From an uncultured Clostridia bacterium (GTDB lineage Bacteria > Bacillota > Clostridia > Peptostreptococcales > Anaerovoracaceae): 64,000 nt of DNA. A program made the position numbers and the translations under genes. Shown here piece after piece: positions 27,308 to 36,691 of this stretch. The DNA lies in contig CAMYVY010000002.1 in NCBI GenBank assembly GCA_947302715.1, positions 1-64,000 on the forward strand. The letters run 5' to 3'. The notes beneath the pieces were generated by a model. That model was not told the origin of the DNA. It worked only from the letters and a program-made list of their open reading frames with translations, and made no database searches. Every line of letters begins with the position of its first letter. Positions within the stretch are counted from its first letter, which is position 1.

Positions 27308-30043
27308 TCAATTAAGTGTGTTAGTCCCTTTATCTTCTGTCGGAATGTGTACATTTGTATCACTCTCTGATTCATCAAGATTGAAATATGAGGCCATGAT
27401 ATCCTTTGCTGCCTGCGATGCATCGGAACCGAATCCTCCCTCGGGAAGAAATACTACAACTGCGATTTCAGGATTGTCATATGGAGCCATTGCTACCGTC
27501 CATGCAAAATCCTCATATGTATCCTTTTCACTGTCGATGATGCTCTGAGTTATTTTTCTATTGCTCAGCATTATGAGTGCAGTATCGACAGTATCGTTTT
27601 CCGAAGGATACAGATTTGCATCGGACTTTATGAGTTCCTTCATCTTCTCTTCTACTTCTTCCCATTTTATCGATGTACCTGCATCCTTGTTTATTCTTTC
27701 AAGGTTTTCTTTTACATATGCGACTTCGTCCTTTGGCTGCTTTATACTTTGGTATTCGGCAGTTCCCGTTTTTCCGACGACTGCTACATCAAAATCTCTG
27801 AAAGTATCCTGAAGGGTACCCGATGTACAAACCCTGCGCATTCCCTTTAATACAGCCGCTCTGTCATCTTCCGATGTATTAGTATCAAAAGCTTCAGGTT
27901 TCACCTTCCTTCCTTCACCTTCCACTCCGTAAACCAGACTGACTTCGTTTCTAAGTCCGTGATTGCCAAGTGTCGCAATGTAGTTGGCAACCTGAAGCGG
28001 AGTATAGTTGTTATCACCTTGTCCGATACAAATATTGAATAAATCGAAAGTGGTCCATTCAGCTTGAATAAAATAATCAAACTTCACCATGGAAGCGCAG
28101 TTTTCAACCTGACTTTTAAGTACGTCGGTCTCATTTTCTATTCTGTTAATTACCTCACCATAATCAGGATTCTCATAAATCCAATCGGCGATTTTGCTGA
28201 TATTAGCTTCAAGTTTTTCTGTATCCTGGTATACCTCCGGCGGAAAATATGTTGATGCTTTTTCCTCCAAAGCCTGCCAAACAGCATATCGATAGTTTCT
28301 CATCTTGGTTTCCTGCGAAACAGGATTCCTGGATACATCTCCTATTTCAATGCCGGTTTCATTAAAGAGGCCGTAATCTCTTGCTTTATTTAAAATATCG
28401 TCAACATCGATCTGATACCCCAATGATTGATTTGTACCCCAGTCCTTTGCCGTAGCGATACATGCAAAATAATAATTGCACGAATTACCTATGCCCCATT
28501 CCAGGTTCTGAACTCCGTCCGTTGCGCCCAATTCGTTCCAAGCTGAGCAGCCGAAAGATCTGTCTCCAATATCTATATGACCTTGGTCAACCATTTCAAG
28601 TTCGGGATCCAAGCCCAGCGACAATGCCGTTAGAGCCGTAATGGGTTTAAACGTGGAACCCGGTGCAACTGCTGTCCTTGTTGCATTGTTATACAGAGGT
28701 GTCGGAGAAAGAGAATCTCTTGGGTTTTCAGGTTGTACCGCCGCCCATTCCTCGCTTGAAATTCCATCAGCAAATGCGTTAAGATCAAAGTCCGGATAGC
28801 TTGCCATAGCAAGAACAGCTGCCGTCTTAACATCAAGAACAACCGCCGCCCCGCTCCTCGCATTTTCATTTTCTTCTATAACCTTTTTTAATGCTTCCTC
28901 GGTTTTTTTCTGCAAATCAACGGAAATCGTGAGGTATACGTCGCTGCCCTTTTTGCCGTCTTGCTCGCTTAATGTACTTACATACGAACCATAGCTGTTA
29001 ACTCTGACCGTAGTTATTCCGGCAGTTCCATGGAGTTTTTCCTCAAGGGCTGACTCAATTCCATCCTTGCCGACGAGGTCACTTATCATATAGTTTTTCT
29101 CATCGACATAATATTCTATTTCGCTATCGGAAATCGCGCCCATATAGCCGATTATGTGGCAGCCAACATTTCCATACGGATAATACCTTACAGTTTCAGA
29201 GCTTACATCAACTCCGGGCAAATTCATTTCCTTAAAGAAAACAACCGACATGTCGCTTACATCCGTAGCAATGGTTAAAGGAAGATATTTTTGGAAACTG
29301 TTTGCAGCTACCTTGTTTCTAACAACGAATATCTTTCTGGCCTCCAAATCCGAAAGTGATGGCTCAATCAAATAGTCCTCTCTAAGTTCATGGAAACATT
29401 CTTCGGCGTCCTTTTCTCCATCGGCATCAAGATAAATCCCAAATCTGGCCCAGAAGTTTTCCTTGTTAACCCTATAGGTATATTTCATGGTCCGGATGTT
29501 AATCGGAAGATATATATTATGCTTCTCCTGAAGTTCCTCCATGGCTACATATCTATCCGTATCAATGGGTATTCCATATTCACTCAAATATGTTTCAAAG
29601 ACTCTTGATGCTGGTGTGCCCACGGGAAAACCATGCTCCGTAAGCCATTTGGTTTCATCATTATCAAAGGTATACGAAAAGTTTCCGTCTTTATCTATAA
29701 TTATTGGAAAATCGTCACTATACTCATCTCCGTTTTCAATCAATTTATTAATTAGCAAAAGAGATGAGTCATTAATCTCTGCGGTTGACAGATTGCTCGC
29801 ATTGAATACAACATTGAATACCTGCCTGTTACCGGCAAGCAAGACACCATTTCGGTCATAGATATTACCCCTCGGGGCAGAAGTATATAAAGTCTTCGTG
29901 GTTTGTGCGGAAGCCTCTTCTATCCATCGGTCATGTTGAACAATCGTAAGCGTAAAAAGACGTACTGCCAAAACAATGAGCAGAATCAGTACGAATGTTA
30001 CAATATTTCCGTATCTTCCTACACCTCTAAATCTCTTGTTCAT
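27308..30043 (-). CDS. mrdA: Penicillin-binding protein 2 (class B transpeptidase)
   Basis: Cross-links peptidoglycan during elongation with RodA. 911 residues, large for the family: a membrane helix (about 14-34), the APRGNIYDRNG dimerisation domain and a transpeptidase with the active Ser in GSTFK (about 463), SCN (521-523) and KTGTAE (about 758). Two helical insertions, about 570-665 and 765-845, explain the size. It overlaps mreD by 4 nt. Confidence 0.93.
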   Translation of the reverse strand: MNKRFRGVGRYGNIVTFVLILLIVLAVRLFTLTIVQHDRWIEEASAQTTKTLYTSAPRGNIYDRNGVLLAGNRQVFNVVFNASNLSTAEINDSSLLLINKLIENGDEYSDDFPIIIDKDGNFSYTFDNDETKWLTEHGFPVGTPASRVFETYLSEYGIPIDTDRYVAMEELQEKHNIYLPINIRTMKYTYRVNKENFWARFGIYLDADGEKDAEECFHELREDYLIEPSLSDLEARKIFVVRNKVAANSFQKYLPLTIATDVSDMSVVFFKEMNLPGVDVSSETVRYYPYGNVGCHIIGYMGAISDSEIEYYVDEKNYMISDLVGKDGIESALEEKLHGTAGITTVRVNSYGSYVSTLSEQDGKKGSDVYLTISVDLQKKTEEALKKVIEENENARSGAAVVLDVKTAAVLAMASYPDFDLNAFADGISSEEWAAVQPENPRDSLSPTPLYNNATRTAVAPGSTFKPITALTALSLGLDPELEMVDQGHIDIGDRSFGCSAWNELGATDGVQNLEWGIGNSCNYYFACIATAKDWGTNQSLGYQIDVDDILNKARDYGLFNETGIEIGDVSRNPVSQETKMRNYRYAVWQALEEKASTYFPPEVYQDTEKLEANISKIADWIYENPDYGEVINRIENETDVLKSQVENCASMVKFDYFIQAEWTTFDLFNICIGQGDNNYTPLQVANYIATLGNHGLRNEVSLVYGVEGEGRKVKPEAFDTNTSEDDRAAVLKGMRRVCTSGTLQDTFRDFDVAVVGKTGTAEYQSIKQPKDEVAYVKENLERINKDAGTSIKWEEVEEKMKELIKSDANLYPSENDTVDTALIMLSNRKITQSIIDSEKDTYEDFAWTVAMAPYDNPEIAVVVFLPEGGFGSDASQAAKDIMASYFNLDESESDTNVHIPTEDKGTNTLN

Positions 30044-30543
30044 CTGAAGTATTCGTTTCTTCTTCTCTGAATCAAATCTCTCGTTATTATGAATAGTGCA
30101 ATAAACATTATCACGATATTGGCGATTATCGCCTGCGGCAATCTTGTAAGCATGTAAAGGAAACTATAGGGAGAAGAAAGAATGGCATATATCCCCCAAT
30201 AAACAAATGCATATGCAAGATTGGCAACAACGACAATCAATCCGACAAATAATATATTCTCAATATTTGCAAGTCTCCTTATCCAAATCACTATAAGCAT
30301 GCTTATCAGCAAAGCAATTACGCTTACACCCACATACTGGCTGTAATAAATGTCCTGAATGAGAGTCAATACAAAAATCAAAATCATCGGAGCGACCATA
30401 TCCTCAGGGTGCATGGTCGCAGCCATAATCATCAAAATACAAAACATTAAATTTGGCACAAGCCAAGTAGGTAGGAGAGCAACCAAAAAAGGCTGTAGAA
30501 TAAAGGAACCTATGATGATTAAAAAACTGACTTTATTACTCAT
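30040..30543 (-). CDS. mreD: Rod shape-determining protein MreD
   Basis: Small integral membrane component of the elongasome, 167 residues, with about five hydrophobic segments and the typical PTWLVPNLMFCILM start of the second and LIQDIYYSQYVG. Weakly conserved in sequence, but placement between mreC and mrdA makes it secure. No SD is seen; the ATG is 2 nt from the mreC stop, so it is probably coupled. Confidence 0.9.
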   Translation of the reverse strand: MSNKVSFLIIIGSFILQPFLVALLPTWLVPNLMFCILMIMAATMHPEDMVAPMILIFVLTLIQDIYYSQYVGVSVIALLISMLIVIWIRRLANIENILFVGLIVVVANLAYAFVYWGIYAILSSPYSFLYMLTRLPQAIIANIVIMFIALFIITRDLIQRRRNEYFR

Positions 30544-30545
30544 TG

Positions 30546-31358
30546 CTATATGATTACACTGACCTTGTCAATAGCAGTAAAATCGACTTCCGGTTTAACG
30601 CTTAATTCCATGAGCTGCTTATTGCTGTCATAACCTGCCCTTGTAACACGACCAAGAACGATACCTGCAGGATACCTACCTATCCCTGAGGTTATAATCC
30701 TGTCACCTTCACTGATTTCCGCGTTGCTGTCAAGCATAAATCCCGTGAGCGTTCCATCCTCGGAGCCCTCTATTATGCCCAGCATATTCCCTGTGCCTTC
30801 CACATAAAAACTGATTTTGCTGGATTCATCAATTATCGGTACAATTTTGGACCAATTCGTGCCGGTTTCGGAAACACGACCAACAAGGCCCTGTCCGCTC
30901 AAAACGATATTATCAACGGCGATTCCGCTTTCGATACCTTTGTCAATCGTAAACGAATTAGTCCAGTTGGTTCCATCAAGAGATATGACCTTGGCTGTAA
31001 CCAAATCCGTCTCACCCTGGATAAAATCATAGTTCAGCGCAGCGGAAAGATCCTGGAGTTGCTGGAGTTCCTTTGCTGAAAATGTAAGCCTGCTAACCTC
31101 ATTTCTTAGCCTTTCATTTTCCTCTTGCAAAGCTTCATTTTCTTCAATCAATTCACGGTACGAGAAAAAACCGGATACATTCTTTTTGATCGATGTACCC
31201 AGAGATGATATGGGTTTTTCTATTGTCATGTAGATTCTGTTGATGATTCCCAGGCCGGAAGAATTCCCCGCCCTTACGGTAACCCCAAGAACAATCAGCG
31301 CAAGCACCAAAACCAATACTACCACACTGATAAAAACATGCTCTCTAATCCACTTCAT
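30546..31358 (-). CDS. mreC: Rod shape-determining protein MreC
   Basis: Bitopic scaffold linking MreB filaments to the synthetic enzymes outside the membrane. 270 residues: a membrane helix (about 9-28), a coiled coil (about 62-100, ELIEENEALQEENERLRNEV) and two beta-barrels with GLVGRVSETGTNWSKIVPI and GIGRYPAGIVLGRV. Normal length. In the mreB-mreC-mreD-mrdA-minD run. Confidence 0.96.
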   Translation of the reverse strand: MKWIREHVFISVVVLVLVLALIVLGVTVRAGNSSGLGIINRIYMTIEKPISSLGTSIKKNVSGFFSYRELIEENEALQEENERLRNEVSRLTFSAKELQQLQDLSAALNYDFIQGETDLVTAKVISLDGTNWTNSFTIDKGIESGIAVDNIVLSGQGLVGRVSETGTNWSKIVPIIDESSKISFYVEGTGNMLGIIEGSEDGTLTGFMLDSNAEISEGDRIITSGIGRYPAGIVLGRVTRAGYDSNKQLMELSVKPEVDFTAIDKVSVII

Positions 31359-31379
31359 GAAAAGCCTCTGTCTTCTAAA

Positions 31380-32420
31380 CTATCTTCTCTTTACGCTTGA
31401 CGCATATATTTTTAATTTTTCTATATCGTTTAGGCTTATTCCTGTTCCAATTGCTACTGCCTCGAATGCATTCTCCGCGACTCTTGCAGCAATACCGGTT
31501 CTTTTTGTAATCAGCTTATCAAGATTCTTGATCATCGCACCGCCACCGGCGAGAACCATTCCGTTAGCAGCTATGTCCGCTGCGATTTCCGGCTTCGCTT
31601 CTTCGATAGTTGTCTTCACGCCGTCAATAACGATATCTATTGATTCCTGAAGGCCAAGCATTATATCACGGTTTGTTACATCGATAACTTTTGGAAGCCC
31701 CGTCAAAAGGTCGAGTCCACTCGCCTTTACGGTTTCTATTATCTCCTCACCGTTTTCATCCACATCCAGGCAAGCAGCACCGGCTTCAATCTTCAGCCTT
31801 TCAGCAGTCTTTTCTCCGATATTCAGCGAATAGCGTTTTCTTATGTACTGAATTATCGCATCATTGAATTTGTCGCCTGCATGTCTTATGGATGTCTTGT
31901 TAACAATACCCATCAAAGCGATAATCGCGATATCCGTGGTACCGCCACCGATGTCGGCAATCATGCATGCAGTGGAACTGTCAACATCGAGTCCCGCACC
32001 AATGGCAGCGGCCATCGGTTCTTCAAGAATAAAAACCTCGGACGCACCCATCTGTCTTACGACCTCTTCCACAGCTTTTTTCTCAACATTTGTGACACCG
32101 CTTGGTACACCGACCACAACGCGGAAATTCCTGATTCTGTTGGACGAAGTCGCTCTTGATATAAATGCCTTAAGCATGTCAGCCGTGCGGTCGAAGTCAG
32201 AAATAACGCCATCTCTTAAAGGTCTGACGACAAGTATATTGTCAGGAGCTTTACCTATCATCTCCTTGGCAGCTTCTCCAACGGCAATTATAACGTTTCT
32301 TCTTTTATCCAAAGCAATTACCGACGGCTCATTCAGGACAATCCCTACGTCCTTAACATAGATTAGGGTATTTGCTGTACCCAGATCTATTCCCATATCC
32401 TTAGTTGTCAAGAAACCCAT
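31380..32420 (-). CDS. mreB: Actin-like rod shape protein MreB
   Basis: Cytoskeletal ATPase directing lateral wall synthesis. 346 residues with phosphate loops DLGTANTLIYV and ADIGGGTTDIA, GVPSGVTNVEKKAV, EEPMAAAIGAG and LAGGGAMI. The start at 32420 (MGFLTTKDMGIDLG) is used because the longer frame begins at a GTG overlapping the AAGGAG site. The AAGGAG to ATG spacing of 11 nt is long. Confidence 0.96.
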   Translation of the reverse strand: MGFLTTKDMGIDLGTANTLIYVKDVGIVLNEPSVIALDKRRNVIIAVGEAAKEMIGKAPDNILVVRPLRDGVISDFDRTADMLKAFISRATSSNRIRNFRVVVGVPSGVTNVEKKAVEEVVRQMGASEVFILEEPMAAAIGAGLDVDSSTACMIADIGGGTTDIAIIALMGIVNKTSIRHAGDKFNDAIIQYIRKRYSLNIGEKTAERLKIEAGAACLDVDENGEEIIETVKASGLDLLTGLPKVIDVTNRDIMLGLQESIDIVIDGVKTTIEEAKPEIAADIAANGMVLAGGGAMIKNLDKLITKRTGIAARVAENAFEAVAIGTGISLNDIEKLKIYASSVKRR

Positions 32421-32443
32421 AATCCAATACACTCCTTATTAAA

Positions 32444-33148
32444 CTAATTATCCAATAATCCCACACCTGCAAAACTATAATACTCCCCATCACCTATTAT
32501 TATGTGATCGAGGACCTTTATTCCAATTAGCTTTCCTGCAGAAACAAGCCTTGATGTAAGGGCAATATCATCCATGCTGGGTTCAGGATCACCGCTGGGA
32601 TGATTATGAACAAAGATTACACTTGCCGCACTCTTTTTTATGGCTGATTTAAAGACTTCTCTCGGATGAACGGGAGTAGTGGTCAAGTCTCCTATCGATA
32701 CGTCGTCTATAAATATAATACGTCCCTTTGCATCGAGAAGAAGGCTCTTAAAATGTTCCTTTCTCTCAAATCTAAGGTCATCCATAAATATGCCTGCGGC
32801 TTCACTCGCACAGTGTACATCGATTTTCTTTGATGGCTGTGGCTTATTCAACCGTTTAGCGAGCTCAGTAGCTGCAGCAATTGCGCACGCCTTACTTTTG
32901 CCCACTCCGGGGATGGTCATTAATTCCTCCGGACTGGTATTCATAAGCCCATTTAGACTCCCATACCCCATGTAATTCTCATTGCCCGAAAAGGCGAGAA
33001 TTCTTTCAGCCAGACCTATGGCAGATTCCTGCCCCTGCCCTGTCCTGATTATTACAGCTATTAATTCAGCATTGGACAAAGCTTTTGTTCCCGAAGAAAG
33101 CATGCGCTCCATCGGTCTTTCCTCCATCGGAAGTTCCTTGATTTTCAT
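32444..33148 (-). CDS. radC: RadC family JAMM-domain protein
   Basis: 234 residues: an N-terminal helix-hairpin-helix region (MTIPGVGKSKACAIAAA) and a C-terminal JAMM metalloprotease fold with FVHNHPSGDPEPSMDD. Its biochemical role is uncertain in spite of the DNA-repair name. The radC-mreB order is common in Firmicutes. TAGGAGGATTT precedes the ATG. Confidence 0.94.
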   Translation of the reverse strand: MKIKELPMEERPMERMLSSGTKALSNAELIAVIIRTGQGQESAIGLAERILAFSGNENYMGYGSLNGLMNTSPEELMTIPGVGKSKACAIAAATELAKRLNKPQPSKKIDVHCASEAAGIFMDDLRFERKEHFKSLLLDAKGRIIFIDDVSIGDLTTTPVHPREVFKSAIKKSAASVIFVHNHPSGDPEPSMDDIALTSRLVSAGKLIGIKVLDHIIIGDGEYYSFAGVGLLDN

Positions 33149-33204
33149 AAATCCTCCTAAACCTCCGATGTCACTTCATATTAATTGAGCAATACATTAT
33201 ATCA

Positions 33205-33870
33205 CTAAGCGTCATTTCCCGCAAATTCTATTTTGCTTTTTATGAGCTCCAAAACCCCATCTATATCCAGATGCGTCGTATCTATTTCAATGGCGTCATC
33301 GGCCTTTCTTAATGGATTGACAGCCCTATGAGTATCATTATAGTCTCTCTCGTTTATTTCGCTTAGAATTGTGTCGTAATTGACGTCCTCTCCCTTTTCC
33401 AAAAGCTCCTTATAACGTCTCATGGCACGTTCCTCGGGAGTAGCAGTGATATAGAATTTATGCTCTGCATCAGGCATAACCACGGTGCATATATCCCTTC
33501 CATCCATAACGACGTTCTTGGTCATGCCTATTTCCTTCTGAATGCTGTCGAGCTTTTTCCTCACACTGGCAAGAGCAGAGCAATCCGATGCCATCATCGA
33601 TATTTCCTGGGTACGAATAAGAGCACTAACATCCTCTCCATCCAATGTGATCTTTCCGTCCGAAAAGTCAATCGTAGTCCTATCGAGTAGTTCGTCTAGA
33701 ACAGGGCCTTCCTCACAGGAGATACCCTCCCTGAGAATCTTTAGTCCCATAGCTCTATACATAGCGCCCGTATCTACATATTCCAATCCATACTCTGAAG
33801 CAAGCTTTTTGGCAATGGTGCTTTTTCCCGAACCTGAAGGTCCGTCTATCGCTATTCTAAAGAGCTTCAT
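33205..33870 (-). CDS. cmk: Cytidylate kinase
   Basis: Phosphorylates CMP and dCMP in pyrimidine metabolism. 221 residues with P-loop [35 protein letters not shown] and [20 protein letters not shown], the NMP-kinase signatures. Overlaps the nrdR end by 4 nt. Confidence 0.97.
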   Translation of the reverse strand: MKLFRIAIDGPSGSGKSTIAKKLASEYGLEYVDTGAMYRAMGLKILREGISCEEGPVLDELLDRTTIDFSDGKITLDGEDVSALIRTQEISMMASDCSALASVRKKLDSIQKEIGMTKNVVMDGRDICTVVMPDAEHKFYITATPEERAMRRYKELLEKGEDVNYDTILSEINERDYNDTHRAVNPLRKADDAIEIDTTHLDIDGVLELIKSKIEFAGNDA

Positions 33871-34340
33871 TTTCTAACTTTCCCCTTCTTCTTGTCTACC
33901 AATTCCTCGATTTCTTTGATAAAAGTATTTACATCCGTAAATTGTCTGTATACCGAAGCAAATCTGACGTATGCAACCTCATCCAATTCCTTCAGTTTAT
34001 CCATAACAAGCTCACCGATAAACGAGCTCTGAATCTCCTTTTGCATCAGGTTGTTAAGTCCACGTTCAATCTCATTCACGACGTTCTCAATCTGGTCCAT
34101 GGATACAGGTCTCTTCTCACATGCTTTGATCAAACCATATAGCAGTTTGTCTCGATCAAAGGCTTCCCTGCTTCCATCCTTTTTGATAACCATCAAAATC
34201 GTAGCTTCAACCTTTTCATATGTGGTAAATCTTTTACCGCATTTCTCACATTCACGTCTTCTCCTTATGGCTCTTCCCTCGTCACTCGGCCTGGAATCGA
34301 TAACCTTGCTATCCTCATTGTCGCAGAACGGGCATCTCAT
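33867..34340 (-). CDS. nrdR: Transcriptional repressor NrdR
   Basis: ATP/dATP-sensing repressor of ribonucleotide reductase genes. 157 residues: a zinc ribbon with CPFC and CEKC, the linker [11 protein letters not shown] and an ATP-cone domain ([20 protein letters not shown]). No nrd genes are in the window. GGAGG lies upstream of the ATG. First gene of an eight-gene run ending at minD. Confidence 0.97.
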   Translation of the reverse strand: MRCPFCDNEDSKVIDSRPSDEGRAIRRRRECEKCGKRFTTYEKVEATILMVIKKDGSREAFDRDKLLYGLIKACEKRPVSMDQIENVVNEIERGLNNLMQKEIQSSFIGELVMDKLKELDEVAYVRFASVYRQFTDVNTFIKEIEELVDKKKGKVRK

Positions 34341-34374
34341 TTACATAACCTCCATTTCATAAACACAAAAAATC

Positions 34375-34402
34375 CCTATACCAATTCCCCCACACTATCC
34401 AA
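34375..34402 (-). promoter_or_regulatory. Candidate promoter of the nrdR-to-minD run
   Basis: Minus strand TTGGAT (34397-34402), 16-nt spacer, TATAGG (34375-34380), about 35 nt before nrdR. Both boxes are imperfect. Confidence 0.3.
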
Positions 34403-34417
34403 ACCACTATATATAGA

Positions 34418-34449
34418 AAAGGATAATGCTACTAAATACATTATCCTTT
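34418..34449 (-). terminator. Hairpin after the trigger-factor-like lipoprotein gene
   Basis: Eleven-bp perfect stem AAAGGATAATG/CATTATCCTTT around CTACTAAATA. The following minus-strand bases TCTATATATAG are a weak U tract, so termination may be partial. It separates this gene from nrdR. Confidence 0.5.
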
Positions 34450-34503
34450 ATAAATCTCTATTTGTCCAGCCTTTTAAGCCTTAATTTTTCTTAACACTAC
34501 AAT

Positions 34504-35682
34504 TTATTCTTCCGTATCACCATCAGTTGTGTCTTCAGTAACAAGATTATCGGAAACATATTTGTCAAATTCCTCCTTGGAGACCTCATTCCCCAATTCC
34601 ATAATCTTGTCCATTACCATTTCCTGAAGGATGTTATCTCTCCAACCATTTTGGTCAGCATATTCATAAACGGTCATATTGTAGTATGATTGGAAAGTTT
34701 CTTCCGTCAAGCTGTTATTCTCAAGTATCTCTTTTATTCTTTCCTTATAGGCACTGTCAGAAAGAGTTAATCCCTCTGAGTTTGCTATTGCCTTCGTAGT
34801 TATATTGCTCTTTGTCAGGTTTTCCTTATAATCGTCCATCATTTCCTGGAGTCCGGCTTCATCGGTTCCCAAGAAGGTTGTTAAGAAATCAGCCCACTCC
34901 ACACCGTAACTATCAGCTGTGGCATGGTATTCCTCCAATATTGAATCAACCTGTCCTTGAGCATATTCCTCCTCTGATTCAGGTGTGGCCTTAAGTACGG
35001 AATTCTGTAAGATAATATCCCAGAGGCTGCTTTGTATAGTTGACTTGGTCGTAGCTTCCTTATCTTTTTTCAGATCCTCTCTTATGCTTTCTCTGAGCTC
35101 ATCTACCGTTTCCATCTCATAATAATTCTGAACGAATTCATCGGTCAGCTCCGGAGTAATGCTAATTTTCTTGCTGTTGATGGTTACATCAAAAACTACA
35201 TCCTTACCCTGAAGCTCCGTATTGTTTGGATACTCATCCGGGAATCTCAAGTTCAATGTAACTGTTTCACCTATATTCTTGCCTACAAGTCCTTCGACGA
35301 ATCCGTCGATCATAGATGTTGTTCCCACTGTAATATCATACGATTCGGAGCTCCCGCCTTCAAACTCCTCACCATCGATTTTTCCAACAAAGGCAACGTT
35401 TATCGTATCACCATCCTCAACGACGCCCTCTGTAACGGTTTCAGTTTCGGTTGCATAGAGCAAAATGGATTCAATTTGTGCTTCAACTTCTTCTTCTGTA
35501 ACAGAAGCCTCTTCCGTATAATATGGCAAGCCCTTGTATTCGGCCAATTCGAGATACTCCTTCCAATCATAGGAATCCTCTGCAGGCTCCTGCGTGCTGG
35601 TATTCGAACACGCTGTGAGAACCGATACCAATGTCAGCATCATAATCAAAACATATAACGACTTTTTCTTCATCTCTTCCAT
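34504..35682 (-). CDS. Lipoprotein with trigger-factor-like FKBP and C-terminal domains
   Basis: 392 residues. A signal peptide with basic MKKK start, a hydrophobic core and lipobox LTAC (Cys 25) predicts anchoring on the outer face of the membrane. Next come an FKBP-type module (about 88-172: GDTINVAFVGKIDGEEFEGG, GFVEGLVGKNIGE) and a long helical arm like the trigger factor C-terminus. It is clearly related to Tig at 12306 in this window but lacks the ribosome-binding FRK motif. It is probably an extracytoplasmic foldase, in the role of PrsA (inference). AAGGAAGG precedes the ATG, with a promoter upstream. Confidence 0.85.
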   Translation of the reverse strand: MEEMKKKSLYVLIMMLTLVSVLTACSNTSTQEPAEDSYDWKEYLELAEYKGLPYYTEEASVTEEEVEAQIESILLYATETETVTEGVVEDGDTINVAFVGKIDGEEFEGGSSESYDITVGTTSMIDGFVEGLVGKNIGETVTLNLRFPDEYPNNTELQGKDVVFDVTINSKKISITPELTDEFVQNYYEMETVDELRESIREDLKKDKEATTKSTIQSSLWDIILQNSVLKATPESEEEYAQGQVDSILEEYHATADSYGVEWADFLTTFLGTDEAGLQEMMDDYKENLTKSNITTKAIANSEGLTLSDSAYKERIKEILENNSLTEETFQSYYNMTVYEYADQNGWRDNILQEMVMDKIMELGNEVSKEEFDKYVSDNLVTEDTTDGDTEE

Positions 35683-35694
35683 CTAGCCTTCCTT

Positions 35695-35739
35695 TTTAAA
35701 ATAAAATTGCCGCTCCATCTATTTCGGAACAACGGCAAT
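35695..35739 (-). terminator. Terminator of the his operon
   Basis: Stem ATTGCCG (35706-35712) with CGGCAAT (35733-35739), loop 20 nt. It is followed on the minus strand by TTTATTTT. It overlaps the transcription start of the next promoter. Confidence 0.6.
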
Positions 35740-35768
35740 ATTTTAGCACGGCAAAAAACGTTTTTCAA
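35740..35768 (-). promoter_or_regulatory. Promoter of the trigger-factor-like lipoprotein gene
   Basis: Minus strand TTGAAA (35763-35768), 17 nt, TAAAAT (35740-35745). The predicted start near 35733 falls at the inner edge of the first arm of the his terminator. Confidence 0.6.
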
Positions 35769-35805
35769 TTATTAGAATCATTTTTTCACAAATATATCAT
35801 CAACT

Positions 35806-36690
35806 TCACTTACTATACTCATTAATGACTTCATTAAACCCGAAATCCAAGTAATTACAGTCATGACAGTCGCTATTTAATACCATCGGAACTCCCATAT
35901 CGGCAAGGTGTTCTATGATGAACGGAGCAGGATATGGTTTCTTCTTTCTACCCTTTGCCATAGCTCCTGTATTTATTTCAAAGATTGGCATACCCGTCTT
36001 ATCTATTATCTCTCCCAATTCCTCAGGAAATTTGGAAGGAAGGCTCCTACTCATTCCTGAAGCAAGATATGATTCGACAATTCTATCCACAGACGATATG
36101 GCAAGTTTTTTATATGCCGGATCGCTCTCGTCAAGGTATACATACCCTCCTTCATTATTCTCATTAAAAACAGTAATAAGGTCAAAATGCCCTACAATCT
36201 GCCCCTTGGTCTTAAGGAGGACATCACCCTCCTGCTTATAGTAAGCATCTGCATATGCCATATAATCACCGGAGAATAATTCCTCGACCTCCTTATTCAT
36301 AACTTGCGGACTTTCGTCAACATTTGTCCATACATCATTAACTTTCACATGATGCGTCGAGCCTATTATGTAGTCATATCCGGAAGTTTCCTCAGAACAA
36401 AAATCTCTCTCCAATCCCAAATAAATGTGCATCTTATCGGCATATTTTTTCTTCAGAAGTAGTATGTCCTCACAATACTTCTTCTCATCTTCGGCTGACA
36501 TTGCGTAACTGGCATCTTGCTCTGAAAACTGGTGTCCGGAAAAACCCAATCCCCTAAAGCCGATGGCGATAGCGCTCGTAACCATCTCTTCCGGAGAGTT
36601 CTTTCCATCGCAATAGAATGTATGCGTATGGTAATTTGACCTACCGTCGTAATTGATTATTGTATATCTTTTCTTTAAAACATCTATCAT
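35806..36690 (-). CDS. hisK: Histidinol-phosphatase, PHP family
   Basis: Dephosphorylates histidinol phosphate, the eighth step of histidine synthesis. 294 residues with the PHP metal motif NYHTHTFYCDGKNSPEEM, FSGHQF, GLERDFC, GSTHHV and the C-terminal NSDCHDCN. It is the non-orthologous alternative to the HisB N-terminal phosphatase, consistent with the short HisB here. Last gene of the his operon, 1 nt after hisIE. Confidence 0.92.
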   Translation of the reverse strand: MIDVLKKRYTIINYDGRSNYHTHTFYCDGKNSPEEMVTSAIAIGFRGLGFSGHQFSEQDASYAMSAEDEKKYCEDILLLKKKYADKMHIYLGLERDFCSEETSGYDYIIGSTHHVKVNDVWTNVDESPQVMNKEVEELFSGDYMAYADAYYKQEGDVLLKTKGQIVGHFDLITVFNENNEGGYVYLDESDPAYKKLAISSVDRIVESYLASGMSRSLPSKFPEELGEIIDKTGMPIFEINTGAMAKGRKKKPYPAPFIIEHLADMGVPMVLNSDCHDCNYLDFGFNEVINEYSK

Positions 36691-36691
36691 T

